From positions 1 through 53,538 of the forward strand of contig JBNARI010000013.1 of assembly GCA_049718765.1 (NCBI GenBank): a stretch of 53,538 bases of DNA. Direction: 5' to 3'. Below, piece after piece: positions 25,218-33,787 of this stretch; position 1 is the stretch's first letter; every line of letters starts with the position of its first letter. Both the position numbers and the translations under genes were made by a program. The notes beneath the pieces were generated by a model. It was not told where the DNA came from and made no database searches. It saw only the letters and a program-made list of their open reading frames with translations. This DNA comes from JBNARI01 sp049718765. GTDB taxonomy: Bacteria > Bacillota > Sulfobacillia > DUMF01.

Positions 25218-27704
25218 GTGTTTGGGAGGTTCACTGAAAGGGCTCAAAGAGTGCTCTATCTAGCGAAGGAAGAGGCTCAAAACCTCGGTCACGACTATGT
25301 GGGCACTGAGCACCTTTTGCTGGGATTGATTAGGGAAGGCAACAGTATTGCGGCAAGGGTCTTGAACTCTATGGGGGTAGACCTCAACAGGGTTCGGGCG
25401 GAAATTGAGCAAGTGGTCCCAAGGGGTGAACCCAAGCAGATGGGAGACCAAATTGCAATCACCCCAAGGACAAAAACTGTGCTGGAGCTTGCAGGCGAAG
25501 AAGCCAGGATGCTGGGCCACAACTACATCGGCACCGAGCACTTGCTGCTTGGCTTGGTAAGAGAGGGCGAGGGTGTAGCCGCGCAGGTGCTTGCCAAAAT
25601 GGGGGTAAGCCTTGACGCTGTGCGAGCCCAGGTGATGCAGGTGCTCAGCGGTCAAGTGCCTGCACCTGGCGCCCAGCCTGGGGTACACGGTTCTGCGGCT
25701 ACTGCAAAGCCCAGGAAGGCTACTCCAACGGTGGACGCCTATGGCCGTGACCTCACTCGGCTGGCAACCGAAGGCAAGCTCGACCCGGTGATCGGGCGGG
25801 ACAAGGAGATCCAGAGGGTCATCCAGATCCTCAGCAGGCGAACCAAGAACAACCCTGTGCTCATTGGGGATCCAGGAGTTGGCAAGACCGCGATAGTTGA
25901 AGGTCTCGCCCAGAAGATAGTGGAGGGCAAGGTACCTGAGATACTGCGCAACAGGCGGGTGATTGCGCTAGACCTTCCCTCCCTTGTGGCGGGTACCAAG
26001 TACAGGGGCGAGTTCGAGGAACGGTTAAAGAAAGTCATGGACGAAATTCGGGGCGCTGGCAATATCATCCTGTTTATTGACGAAATGCACACCATCATTG
26101 GTGCTGGCGCAGCTGAGGGTGCCATAGACGCCTCTAACATACTCAAACCCGCGCTGGCCAGAGGCGAGCTGCAGTGTATTGGGGCCACCACGCTGGACGA
26201 GTACAGGAAACACGTGGAGAAGGACCCGGCGTTGGAGCGCCGTTTCCAACCAATCATGGTTTCTGAGCCCACTGTGGACGAAACTATTGCCATACTTAAG
26301 GGCCTTAGGGACAGGTACGAGGCTCATCACAGGGTGCAGATAACTGACGAGGCCATAGTCGCCGCTGCCAAACTTGCTGACAGGTACGTGACTGACCGCT
26401 TTTTGCCCGATAAGGCCATCGATCTCATAGACGAGGCTGCGTCCAAGGTGCGCCTGTCGGCGTTTGAGGCGCCCCCCAACATTAGGGCCCTCGAGGAGAA
26501 ACTTGAGAGCTTGCGCAAAGAAAAGGAAGCTGCTGTTGGTGCCCAGGAATTCGAAAAGGCTGCCAGACTCAGGGACGAAGAAAAAAAGCTGATGGAGGCA
26601 TTGGACAAGGCAAAGAGCGAATGGCAACAGCGTCAGGTCACAGCAAAGAGTGTCGTTACCGAAGAAACAGTGGCGGAAGTGGTGTCCGCCTGGACGGGCA
26701 TTCCAGTATCCAAACTTGCTGAGGAAGAGACCCAGCGTTTGCTGCGCCTCGAGGAAGAGCTCCACAAGAGGATTGTCGGGCAAGACGAGGCTGTGGAAGC
26801 TGTGGCGAGGGCAGTCAGGCGGGCCCGCTCCGGGCTCAAGGACCCCAAGAGGCCCATTGGCTCGTTTATCTTCCTTGGCCCTACGGGCGTTGGCAAGACT
26901 GAGCTTGCTAGGGCCCTGGCAGAGGCGTTGTTCGGGCATGAGGATGCCATGATAAGGTTGGACATGTCAGAGTACATGGAGCGCCACACTGTATCCCGGC
27001 TGGTTGGAGCACCTCCTGGCTACGTTGGCTACGAGGAGGGGGGCCAGCTGACTGAGGCAGTGCGCAGGCGACCCTACTCGGTGGTGCTGCTGGACGAGAT
27101 AGAGAAGGCGCACCCTGAGGTGTTCAACATACTGCTCCAGGTGCTTGAGGACGGCCGGCTCACCGAGGCGAAGGGGCGCACAGTGGACTTCCGCAACACT
27201 GTGATAATAATGACTTCAAACGTTGGAGCGGAGTACATTAAGAGCGCAGGGATGGTGGGCTTCAGGCCCAGCCATGACCAGCAAGCGTCCTATGAGGACA
27301 TGAAGAGCAGGATAATGGAGCAGGTAAAGAGGACCTTTAGGCCTGAATTTCTGAATCGCGTGGACGAGATCATCGTGTTCCGGCAGCTCACCGAGGAGGA
27401 CCTGAGGAAGATAGTTAAGCTTATGATCTCGCAAGTGGAAAAGAGACTTGCCGAGCACAACATCAAGCTCAGAGTGACGGAAGCGGCAGAAAACGTGCTC
27501 ATGAAAGAAGGTACCGACCCAACTTACGGCGCCAGGCCTTTGAGAAGGGCCATACAGAGGCTCGTGGAGGATCCGCTGTCTGAAGAAATACTTGCAGGCA
27601 GATTCAAGCCAGGCAGCGAGGTGTTGGTCGACGCATCGCCCGAGGGCAAGCTCACGTTCTCCCAGTATGAAGGGGGCAGCCAGACTGAAGGGCAAAAGCC
27701 TTAA
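25218..27704 (+). CDS. clpC: ATP-dependent Clp protease ATPase subunit ClpC
   Basis: An 828-residue Hsp100 unfoldase. The N domain has two repeats (FTERAQRVLYLAKEEA and TPRTKTVLELAGEEA), the first AAA module has GDPGVGKTA, the middle UVR-like domain is EEKLESLRKEKEAAVGAQEFEKAARLR, and the second AAA module has GPTGVGKTE. GTG 25218 is preferred because it gives the usual xFGRFTERAQ start with GGGGG six bases upstream; GTG 25212 overlaps the mcsB stop. It works with ClpP, which is not in the window, and with McsA/McsB. Confidence 0.96.
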   Translation: MFGRFTERAQRVLYLAKEEAQNLGHDYVGTEHLLLGLIREGNSIAARVLNSMGVDLNRVRAEIEQVVPRGEPKQMGDQIAITPRTKTVLELAGEEARMLGHNYIGTEHLLLGLVREGEGVAAQVLAKMGVSLDAVRAQVMQVLSGQVPAPGAQPGVHGSAATAKPRKATPTVDAYGRDLTRLATEGKLDPVIGRDKEIQRVIQILSRRTKNNPVLIGDPGVGKTAIVEGLAQKIVEGKVPEILRNRRVIALDLPSLVAGTKYRGEFEERLKKVMDEIRGAGNIILFIDEMHTIIGAGAAEGAIDASNILKPALARGELQCIGATTLDEYRKHVEKDPALERRFQPIMVSEPTVDETIAILKGLRDRYEAHHRVQITDEAIVAAAKLADRYVTDRFLPDKAIDLIDEAASKVRLSAFEAPPNIRALEEKLESLRKEKEAAVGAQEFEKAARLRDEEKKLMEALDKAKSEWQQRQVTAKSVVTEETVAEVVSAWTGIPVSKLAEEETQRLLRLEEELHKRIVGQDEAVEAVARAVRRARSGLKDPKRPIGSFIFLGPTGVGKTELARALAEALFGHEDAMIRLDMSEYMERHTVSRLVGAPPGYVGYEEGGQLTEAVRRRPYSVVLLDEIEKAHPEVFNILLQVLEDGRLTEAKGRTVDFRNTVIIMTSNVGAEYIKSAGMVGFRPSHDQQASYEDMKSRIMEQVKRTFRPEFLNRVDEIIVFRQLTEEDLRKIVKLMISQVEKRLAEHNIKLRVTEAAENVLMKEGTDPTYGARPLRRAIQRLVEDPLSEEILAGRFKPGSEVLVDASPEGKLTFSQYEGGSQTEGQKP

Positions 27705-29067
27705 GGCGTTCGTATGCCAGGTGTGCGGGTATTCCAGCGCTTCATGGCTGGGCAGATGTCCTAACTGCGGTGCTTGGAACTCCATGCAGGAGGAGCGGCC
27801 CCAGGAGGGCCGTTCCTCCCACGCAAGTGCTCCCAGAAGCATAGATGGCTTGAGCTTCGAGGAACGTCCTCGACTCAAAACGGGTTCCCAAGAGCTCGAC
27901 AGGGTGCTTGGCGGAGGGATAGTGGCTGGGTCCCTGGTGCTCCTTGGGGGAGACCCGGGTATCGGAAAGTCCACGTTGCTGCTCCAGGTGTGCAGGCACC
28001 TTGCTGCTCAGGGGCAGAAAGTGCTGTACGTTTCGGGCGAAGAGAGCGGACCCCAGCTAAGGATGAGGGCTGAAAGGCTTGCTGCGGCGTGTACTGGCAT
28101 TCTGGTGCTTACCGAAACTGACATTGATCAAGTAACTGGAACGGTAGAAGAACTCAAGCCTGCTCTATGCGTGGTTGACTCAATTCAGACAGTCTACTCC
28201 CAGAATTCCGACGGGATCCCCGGTAGCGTTTCCCAGATCAGAGAGTGCACCGGCCAACTCATGAGGCTAGCAAAATCCACTGGCACTGCAGTGTTCATTG
28301 TTGGCCACGTTACCAAGGAAGGTGCGCTTGCTGGTCCTATGGTTTTGGAGCACCTGGTGGACGTAGTGCTTTACTTTGAAGGGGACCGCTCCCAAGCGTT
28401 CAGAGTGGTCCGAGCAGTCAAGAACAGGTTTGGATCAACCAACGAAATTGGCGTGTTTGAGATGACGGAATCAGGCCTGGTGGATGTGCTCAACCCCTCG
28501 CAGGCGCTCCTTGGCGACAGGCTCCAGGGGAGTGTGGGTTCGGTGGTAACAGCCTGCGTTGAGGGAAGCAGGCCAATTCTGGTGGAAGTGCAAGCGCTGA
28601 CCGTGCCATCTCCCTTCGGCACCCCTAGGAGGGCTGCAGTAGGGTTAGACTATGCTCGCAGCACGCTGATTGCAGCCATTGTGGAAAAGCACTTGGGATT
28701 GAAGCTAGCAACACAGGACGTGTTCATAAAGGTCACTGGAGGCATAAGCCTTAATGACCCTGGGGCTGACCTGGGAGTGGCTGCAGCGTTGTTCTCTAGT
28801 TACTCGGACAAGCCCATCGGGAATTGCACTTGCGTATTCGGTGAACTGGGCCTCGGGGGAGAGCTAAGGCCGGTGGTGGGTACAGCTCACCGTTTGAAGG
28901 AAGCAGCAAGAGCTGGGTTCAAGCGTTGTGTGATCCCCGCAGCTGGTTGGGAAAAGGCTAAGACCCAACTGGACCCCCAATGCAGGGAAACTCTGATTGT
29001 GCTGACCGCGCGGCACATCCGGGAAGCCATAGCTTCCATGGGGTTTGGAAATCACGAGAGCTTGTAG
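27667..29067 (+). CDS. radA: DNA repair protein RadA
   Basis: RadA helps process recombination intermediates by branch migration. The protein has a zinc finger (C17, C20, C31, C34), a RecA-like core with Walker A GGDPGIGKST (94-103), the RadA-specific KNRFG motif, and a C-terminal Lon-like domain. The ATG at 27667 lies 38 bases inside clpC and has no clear ribosome site; a CTG at 27685, 8 bases after AAGGGGG, is an alternative start. Its last 16 bases overlap the convergent small gene. The disA gene that often follows radA in Clostridia is not present here. Confidence 0.94.
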   Translation: MKGAARLKGKSLKAFVCQVCGYSSASWLGRCPNCGAWNSMQEERPQEGRSSHASAPRSIDGLSFEERPRLKTGSQELDRVLGGGIVAGSLVLLGGDPGIGKSTLLLQVCRHLAAQGQKVLYVSGEESGPQLRMRAERLAAACTGILVLTETDIDQVTGTVEELKPALCVVDSIQTVYSQNSDGIPGSVSQIRECTGQLMRLAKSTGTAVFIVGHVTKEGALAGPMVLEHLVDVVLYFEGDRSQAFRVVRAVKNRFGSTNEIGVFEMTESGLVDVLNPSQALLGDRLQGSVGSVVTACVEGSRPILVEVQALTVPSPFGTPRRAAVGLDYARSTLIAAIVEKHLGLKLATQDVFIKVTGGISLNDPGADLGVAAALFSSYSDKPIGNCTCVFGELGLGGELRPVVGTAHRLKEAARAGFKRCVIPAAGWEKAKTQLDPQCRETLIVLTARHIREAIASMGFGNHESL

Positions 29068-29447
29068 ACCCCGAGCAGTGCCGACTTCTTTTGCTCCTTG
29101 AGCATGATGTCGTAAAGGTTGAGGTCCAGGAGGTTACATAGCGCGGCGAGGTAAAACAACAACGACCCGATTTCGGTTTCCAAGATGTCCTTACACCTTT
29201 CGCAAAGTTCGCCATCGACGTGGGTACCGACGTGGGCTTTTATGCTCTCCATACAAACGTCGCACGGGAACCTTTGGCGGCTAGCCGAAATCCTTATGCA
29301 ACCACACGAAGTCACTGACTTAGCGACTGCTCTGTTTACTCTGGCGGTACTTTCCTGAAGCTTGGTGAGGACGTCGAGGATGCTGCGGTGACGAACCAAA
29401 CACTCGTTTACTGTCTCCTGGAAACCATCGCAAAGTAGGTCCTTCAT
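29052..29447 (-). CDS. Conserved cysteine-rich Clostridia protein with MazG-like C-terminal helices
   Basis: A 131-residue cytoplasmic protein starting MKDLLCDGFQETVNECLVRHRSILDVL. I recognise it as a conserved small protein of Clostridia but know no function. It has CGC near 46-48, CDVC near 62-65 and CERC near 81-84, which could bind zinc or a cluster. The C-terminal stretch ETEIGSLLFYLAALCNLLDLNLYDIMLKE resembles the last helices of MazG-type nucleotide pyrophosphatases. The gene starts 19 bases after tRNA-Ala on the same strand, with AGGTG before ATG 29447, and there is no terminator between, so the two are probably one transcript. Confidence 0.75.
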   Translation of the reverse strand: MKDLLCDGFQETVNECLVRHRSILDVLTKLQESTARVNRAVAKSVTSCGCIRISASRQRFPCDVCMESIKAHVGTHVDGELCERCKDILETEIGSLLFYLAALCNLLDLNLYDIMLKEQKKSALLGVYKLS

Positions 29448-29465
29448 GTTGTCACCTCGAAAAAA

Positions 29466-29540
29466 TGGTGGACGTGGCGGGATTCGAACCCGCGACCTTT
29501 CGGATGCGAACCGAACGCTCTCCCACTGAGCCACACGCCC
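29466..29540 (-). tRNA. tRNA-Ala (CGC)
   Basis: A full cloverleaf: acceptor GGGCGTG pairing with CACGTCC (with the alanine-identity G3-U70 wobble), D-arm GCTCAGTGGGAGAGC, anticodon stem TTCGG/CCGAA around loop TTCGCAT (anticodon CGC), T-arm GCGGG TTCGAAT CCCGC, discriminator A and an encoded CCA. It decodes GCG. Confidence 0.95.
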
Positions 29541-29562
29541 ACCAGTTGCTGACTCACAACTA

Positions 29563-29592
29563 ATTCTACATTTGGCTCACAAGCCAAGTCAA
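29563..29592 (-). promoter_or_regulatory. Promoter of tRNA-Ala with a palindrome in the spacer
   Basis: On the minus strand TTGACT (29587-29592), an 18-base spacer and TAGAAT (29563-29568) lie 22 bases before the tRNA. The spacer contains a perfect 6-base inverted repeat, TTGGCT and AGCCAA (29572-29587), around CACA. Confidence 0.75.
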
Positions 29593-29923
29593 GAAAACCA
29601 CAGCTGACAATTGGGCACCAACTTGTGCCATCCTTGGCTGGGACTTCGGCCTGAGTTCCCATCGCTGGGGAGGGTGAGGATTTGTTCCAAAGAACACCGC
29701 AAGTGACGGAGCTGTGGGCCGAGTGGTGACGCTGCGGGGAAAAAACAAATGGTCCTTCTCAGACTTGAGAAAGCAAATAGGGAGAACCTTGTTGCAAGTA
29801 TCCTTTGCGCAAGCGAGCTTGAGGGGACTTGCCTCTTCTGGGCGACTAATGTGTTGTCAAACTTTTGGATGGAGGAGCGCTTTTAGGAGGTTTGCGGTCG
29901 TCAGGTAATAAACCACGCGAGCG
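29593..29923. other. Intergenic region before the amidohydrolase
   Basis: No gene of credible coding character is seen on either strand. Many Clostridia carry disA near this position, but no remnant of it can be recognised here. Confidence 0.45.
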
Positions 29924-29952
29924 TTGACTTTGGACAAACCACCAGATACCAT
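29924..29952 (+). promoter_or_regulatory. Promoter of the amidohydrolase gene
   Basis: TTGACT (29924-29929), a 17-base spacer and TACCAT (29947-29952), with the TTG start 50 bases further on. Confidence 0.65.
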
Positions 29953-30002
29953 TAATAGGGTACTTGGTCAGGCAAAATGTGCGTTCTCGCGGGGGGCTTC
30001 AA

Positions 30003-31592
30003 TTGAACTGCACTATATACACCGGTGTGCGTTTCCACACAATGGATCCGGATAGGCCTGTTTCAACAGCAATGGGTGTCGTGGGAGACAGGATAGCGGT
30101 TACAGGGAGCTTGGATGAGTGCCGTGCGGCCCTCGGGGAAAGCTGCCCTGTGGTAGATGTACCAGGGACTGTGGCAGTGCCTGGTTTTGTGGATTGCCAC
30201 GTGCACTTTGGCGAGTTTGCCATGAGGTTCAACACCCTGGACGTCTGGGGCATGGGCTACGAGGACGTGCTCAACGAAGTGAAGCAAGCAGCAGCTAAAC
30301 GTCCCAGGGGCAGATGGATAACCGGCGGAGGCTGGGACAAGAATGTATGGGGGCTCGGGGATTTTCCTTCCAAGGAAGCGCTTGATGCGGTTGCTCCAGA
30401 TCACCCGGTAGCGCTGATGAGCAAGGACGGCCACAGCATGTGGGTGAACTCATGTGCCCTTGCAGCTGCAGGCCTTTGTTCCGAGAGTGCTGACCCTCCA
30501 GGCGGAGAGATCTTGAGAAAGCTTGGTTCCAGGGAACCTTCGGGAATACTCAGGGAAAACGCAATTAAGCTTGTGCAGGCTGTGATACCGAAGCCCACAC
30601 AGAAGGAGCTGGCGGAGGCCCTGCGCACTGCTGAAAAGCTGGCCAATTCTCTTGGAATAACCAGCATACACGTTCCGGAAGGGCCTGATGTGTTCGGGGC
30701 AATTCAGCTGTTGCGCAGTTCTGGAGAGCTCACCCTGCGTGTGTACATGATGTTACCAGGCGATTATCTCGATGATATGGTGCAGCTGGGTCTGCGAACT
30801 GGATTCGGGGATGAAATGATAAGGTTGGGACCTATTAAGCTTTTCGCTGATGGTTCCCTGGGCTCTCAAACGGCCTTCATGCTTGAACCTTACGAGGACA
30901 GCGAGTCCTTTGGGGTGCAAGTTCTCACAAAGGACGAAATGGTGAAGATCATTCGTCGAGCTTCGAACTGTGGCATAGCCGTGGCAATGCATGCCATTGG
31001 CGACGCAGCAAACAGGAACGCATTGGACGCTTTCGAGTCAGCATTAGAGTTTACGCGGCAATGGAAATTGAGGCATAGGATTGAGCACGCCCAAATAGTC
31101 CACCCCGAAGACTTGCCGCGCTTCCACAAGCTCAGCCTAATTGCCTCAGTGCAGCCAATACACGCGACTGCAGATCGATACATTGCGGACTTGTACTGGG
31201 GCGCCCGAGCCAAATACGCGTACCCCTTCAGGTCTCTGCTCAGCACAGGCGCCAAGGTGTGCTTTGGATCAGATGCGCCCGTGGAGTCCATGGACCCCTT
31301 AAAGGGCATTTACGCCGCTGTCACCAGGAAGCGGGAAACAGAACACGAAAGCGAGCCGTGGTATGCGGATGAGCTCGTGACTGTCTACGATGCCGTCTAC
31401 GCGTACACTGCAGGTGCGGCTTACGCTTCGGGTGAAGAAGAAACCAAGGGAGTGCTCAGGCCCGGGATGCTCGCCGACTTCGTGTCTTTATCTCATGACA
31501 TTTTCGAAGCTGAACCCGAGGTGCTGAGGGAAGCACGAGTGAATATGACCGTCTTGGGCGGTCAGGTGGTATGGACCCGCCCTGACCTGTAA
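30003..31592 (+). CDS. Amidohydrolase family protein (YtcJ type)
   Basis: A 529-residue metal-dependent amidohydrolase of the YtcJ/amidohydrolase_3 group. Seen are GFVDCHVHF (metal HxH), the LFADGSLGSQTA loop, MHAIGDAANR, RIEHAQI and GSDAPVESMDPLKGIYAAVTR with the catalytic aspartate. No signal peptide is present. The TTG at 30003 follows GGGGGG by seven bases. It is followed by the EF-G paralogue after 42 bases, though the two have no obvious link. Substrates in this group are mostly unassigned. Confidence 0.85.
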   Translation: MNCTIYTGVRFHTMDPDRPVSTAMGVVGDRIAVTGSLDECRAALGESCPVVDVPGTVAVPGFVDCHVHFGEFAMRFNTLDVWGMGYEDVLNEVKQAAAKRPRGRWITGGGWDKNVWGLGDFPSKEALDAVAPDHPVALMSKDGHSMWVNSCALAAAGLCSESADPPGGEILRKLGSREPSGILRENAIKLVQAVIPKPTQKELAEALRTAEKLANSLGITSIHVPEGPDVFGAIQLLRSSGELTLRVYMMLPGDYLDDMVQLGLRTGFGDEMIRLGPIKLFADGSLGSQTAFMLEPYEDSESFGVQVLTKDEMVKIIRRASNCGIAVAMHAIGDAANRNALDAFESALEFTRQWKLRHRIEHAQIVHPEDLPRFHKLSLIASVQPIHATADRYIADLYWGARAKYAYPFRSLLSTGAKVCFGSDAPVESMDPLKGIYAAVTRKRETEHESEPWYADELVTVYDAVYAYTAGAAYASGEEETKGVLRPGMLADFVSLSHDIFEAEPEVLREARVNMTVLGGQVVWTRPDL

Positions 31593-31634
31593 GATGAGGT
31601 CTAGTAAAGGAAACAGTCTGGGGAGGAAGGCTTG

Positions 31635-33695
31635 ATGAAGGAATACTCTACTTCGCTCTTGCGGAACGTTGCGCTGGTGTCCCACGGTGGTGCCGGCAAG
31701 ACATCCCTAGCCGAAGCCATGCTATTCACGGCGGGCGCTATCGACAGGCTTGGCCGGACGGAAGAAGGTACCACGACCATGGATTTCGACCCCGAGGAAA
31801 TACGGAGGAAGGTGTCCATCAACACGTCAGTTGCGCCAGTTGAGTGGGACGGTCACAAGATCAACCTAATTGACACGCCCGGGTACTTCGACTTTGTGGG
31901 TGAAGTCAAGGCTGCGCTTGCGGTGGCCGACGGGGTGCTGGTGCTTGTGGACGCTGTGTCCGGCGTTGAAGTGGGCACGGAGATAGTTTGGCAATATGCC
32001 GCTGAAGCCAACAAGCCCAGGATAATCATCATAAACAAGATGGATCGCGAGAACGCCAACTTCGAGAAAGCTCTTGAGTCGTGCAGGTCCAGTTTTGGCA
32101 AGGGAGTCGTGCCTGTGGTACTGCCCATAGGCCAAGAAGCGTCGTTTAAGGGAGTTGTAGACATCGTTACTGGCAGCTCCCGAGATGGCGACGTGCCTGC
32201 TGACGTCAAAGGTGCTCTGGATGAGTACAGGGTGCAACTGGTCGAAGCGGCTGCAGAGTCAGATGATGAACTGCTCACCAAGTACTTGGACGGAAACGAA
32301 CTGACGCCTGACGAGATTTGGAGCGGGTTGAAGAAAGGGGTCCTTGAAGGGAAGGTGTTCCCGGTACTTTGTGCTTCGGGTTTCAAGAACCTTGGGGTCA
32401 AAACCATCATGGACCTGATCATCAAGTTGCTTCCTTCCCCAAGCGAAGTTGGCGAGATGATTGGCAAGGCGCCCGACGGGACAGAGGTACGCCGCAAGAT
32501 TTCGGGGGATGAGCCGTTCTCTGCATTCGTTTTCAAGACTATGGCGGACCCCTATGTGGGCAGGTTAAACCTGTTCAAGGTGATCTCTGGCGTGTTCAAT
32601 TCAGATTCCAGGGTGTTCAATGCCTCGAAGCAAAGGGAAGAAAGGATTGGCCAGCTCTATTTGGTCAAGGGCAAGCAGCAAGAGCCAACAGGCAAAATAA
32701 TCGCTGGAGACATTGGCGCAGTGGCAAAGCTTGCGGTGACAACAACTGGAGACACTTTGTGCGAACAATCCAGTCCAATTGTGTACCCTGGAATTGAGTT
32801 CCCCGAGCCAATTTACTCCGTTGCGGTTCAGCCAAAGGCCAAAGGTGACGAAGAAAAGATTTCGGGCGGCCTGGCCAGGCTGATGGAAGAGGATCCAACC
32901 ATTCGAGTTGAACGCAACACTGAGACCCTGCAAACTATCCTCTCTGGTATGGGCGAGCTTCACCTGGATGTGGTGACTGAAAAACTTAAGAGGAAATTCG
33001 GGGTTGAAGTGACCTTGGACATTCCCAAGGTGCCCTACAGGGAAACGATAAAGGGTACAGCAAAGGCTGAGGGGAAGCACAAGAAGCAAACTGGCGGCCG
33101 CGGCCAATACGGGCACGTTTTCCTTGAGCTGGAACCTATTGCTGACAAGGAATTCGAGTTTGTGGACAAGATTTTTGGCGGCGCGGTGCCCAAGCAGTAC
33201 ATCCCTGCGGTGGAAAAGGGCGTACGTGAGGCCATGCAGGAAGGAGTTCTGGCTGGGTACCCTGCAACCAATATCCGTGTGACTCTATACGACGGATCAT
33301 ACCACCCAGTGGACTCGTCAGAAATGGCGTTTAAGATTGCGTCCAGCATGGCTTTTAAGAAAGGTTGCCTCGAGGCCAACCCCGTGCTGCTGGAACCCAT
33401 CATGAGTGTAGAAGTGATAGTGCCCGAGGCGTTCATGGGTGACGTCATGGGCGATTTGAACAAGAAGCGCGGCAGGATCCTGGGCATGGAGACCAGGGGC
33501 AACAGTCAGGTTATCAGGGCCTTGGTGCCGCTGGCTGAGATGCGCCGCTATGCAATTGACCTCCGCTCCATAACCCAGGGTCGGGGCATTTACTCCATGA
33601 AGTTCGACCACTACGAGGAAGTGCCACAGAACGTGGCGGAGGTCATCATTGAGGAGGCCAAGAAGCAAAAGCAGGCCGAAAAGTCTGAGAAGTAG
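31635..33695 (+). CDS. Elongation factor G-like GTPase (FusA2 type)
   Basis: A 686-residue translational GTPase with G1 SHGGAGKTSL, G3 DTPGYFDF and G4 NKMD, then domains II-V ending PQNVAEVIIEEAKKQ. SHGGAGKT differs from the AHIDAGKT of canonical EF-G, and the sequence resembles the second, EF-G-like paralogue found in many bacteria (EF-G2). The canonical fusA would be in the str operon, which lies outside this window. It may assist ribosome recycling or stress translation. ATG 31635 has GGGAGG eight bases upstream. A hairpin terminator follows. Confidence 0.9.
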   Translation: MKEYSTSLLRNVALVSHGGAGKTSLAEAMLFTAGAIDRLGRTEEGTTTMDFDPEEIRRKVSINTSVAPVEWDGHKINLIDTPGYFDFVGEVKAALAVADGVLVLVDAVSGVEVGTEIVWQYAAEANKPRIIIINKMDRENANFEKALESCRSSFGKGVVPVVLPIGQEASFKGVVDIVTGSSRDGDVPADVKGALDEYRVQLVEAAAESDDELLTKYLDGNELTPDEIWSGLKKGVLEGKVFPVLCASGFKNLGVKTIMDLIIKLLPSPSEVGEMIGKAPDGTEVRRKISGDEPFSAFVFKTMADPYVGRLNLFKVISGVFNSDSRVFNASKQREERIGQLYLVKGKQQEPTGKIIAGDIGAVAKLAVTTTGDTLCEQSSPIVYPGIEFPEPIYSVAVQPKAKGDEEKISGGLARLMEEDPTIRVERNTETLQTILSGMGELHLDVVTEKLKRKFGVEVTLDIPKVPYRETIKGTAKAEGKHKKQTGGRGQYGHVFLELEPIADKEFEFVDKIFGGAVPKQYIPAVEKGVREAMQEGVLAGYPATNIRVTLYDGSYHPVDSSEMAFKIASSMAFKKGCLEANPVLLEPIMSVEVIVPEAFMGDVMGDLNKKRGRILGMETRGNSQVIRALVPLAEMRRYAIDLRSITQGRGIYSMKFDHYEEVPQNVAEVIIEEAKKQKQAEKSEK

Positions 33696-33711
33696 CGAAG
33701 ACAAGTAGTCG

Positions 33712-33739
33712 GCCGGGGCAGACCCCCGGCTACGATTGT
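33712..33739 (+). terminator. Rho-independent terminator after the EF-G-like gene
   Basis: GCCGGGG (33712-33718) pairs with CCCCGGC (33724-33730) around a 5-base loop, followed by TACGATTGTTTT. The U-tract is interrupted, so strength is moderate. Confidence 0.65.
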
Positions 33740-33787
33740 TTTGATAAACTCATACTGGGATTACGTGCTGAAGGGGGAGGAGCAAGG

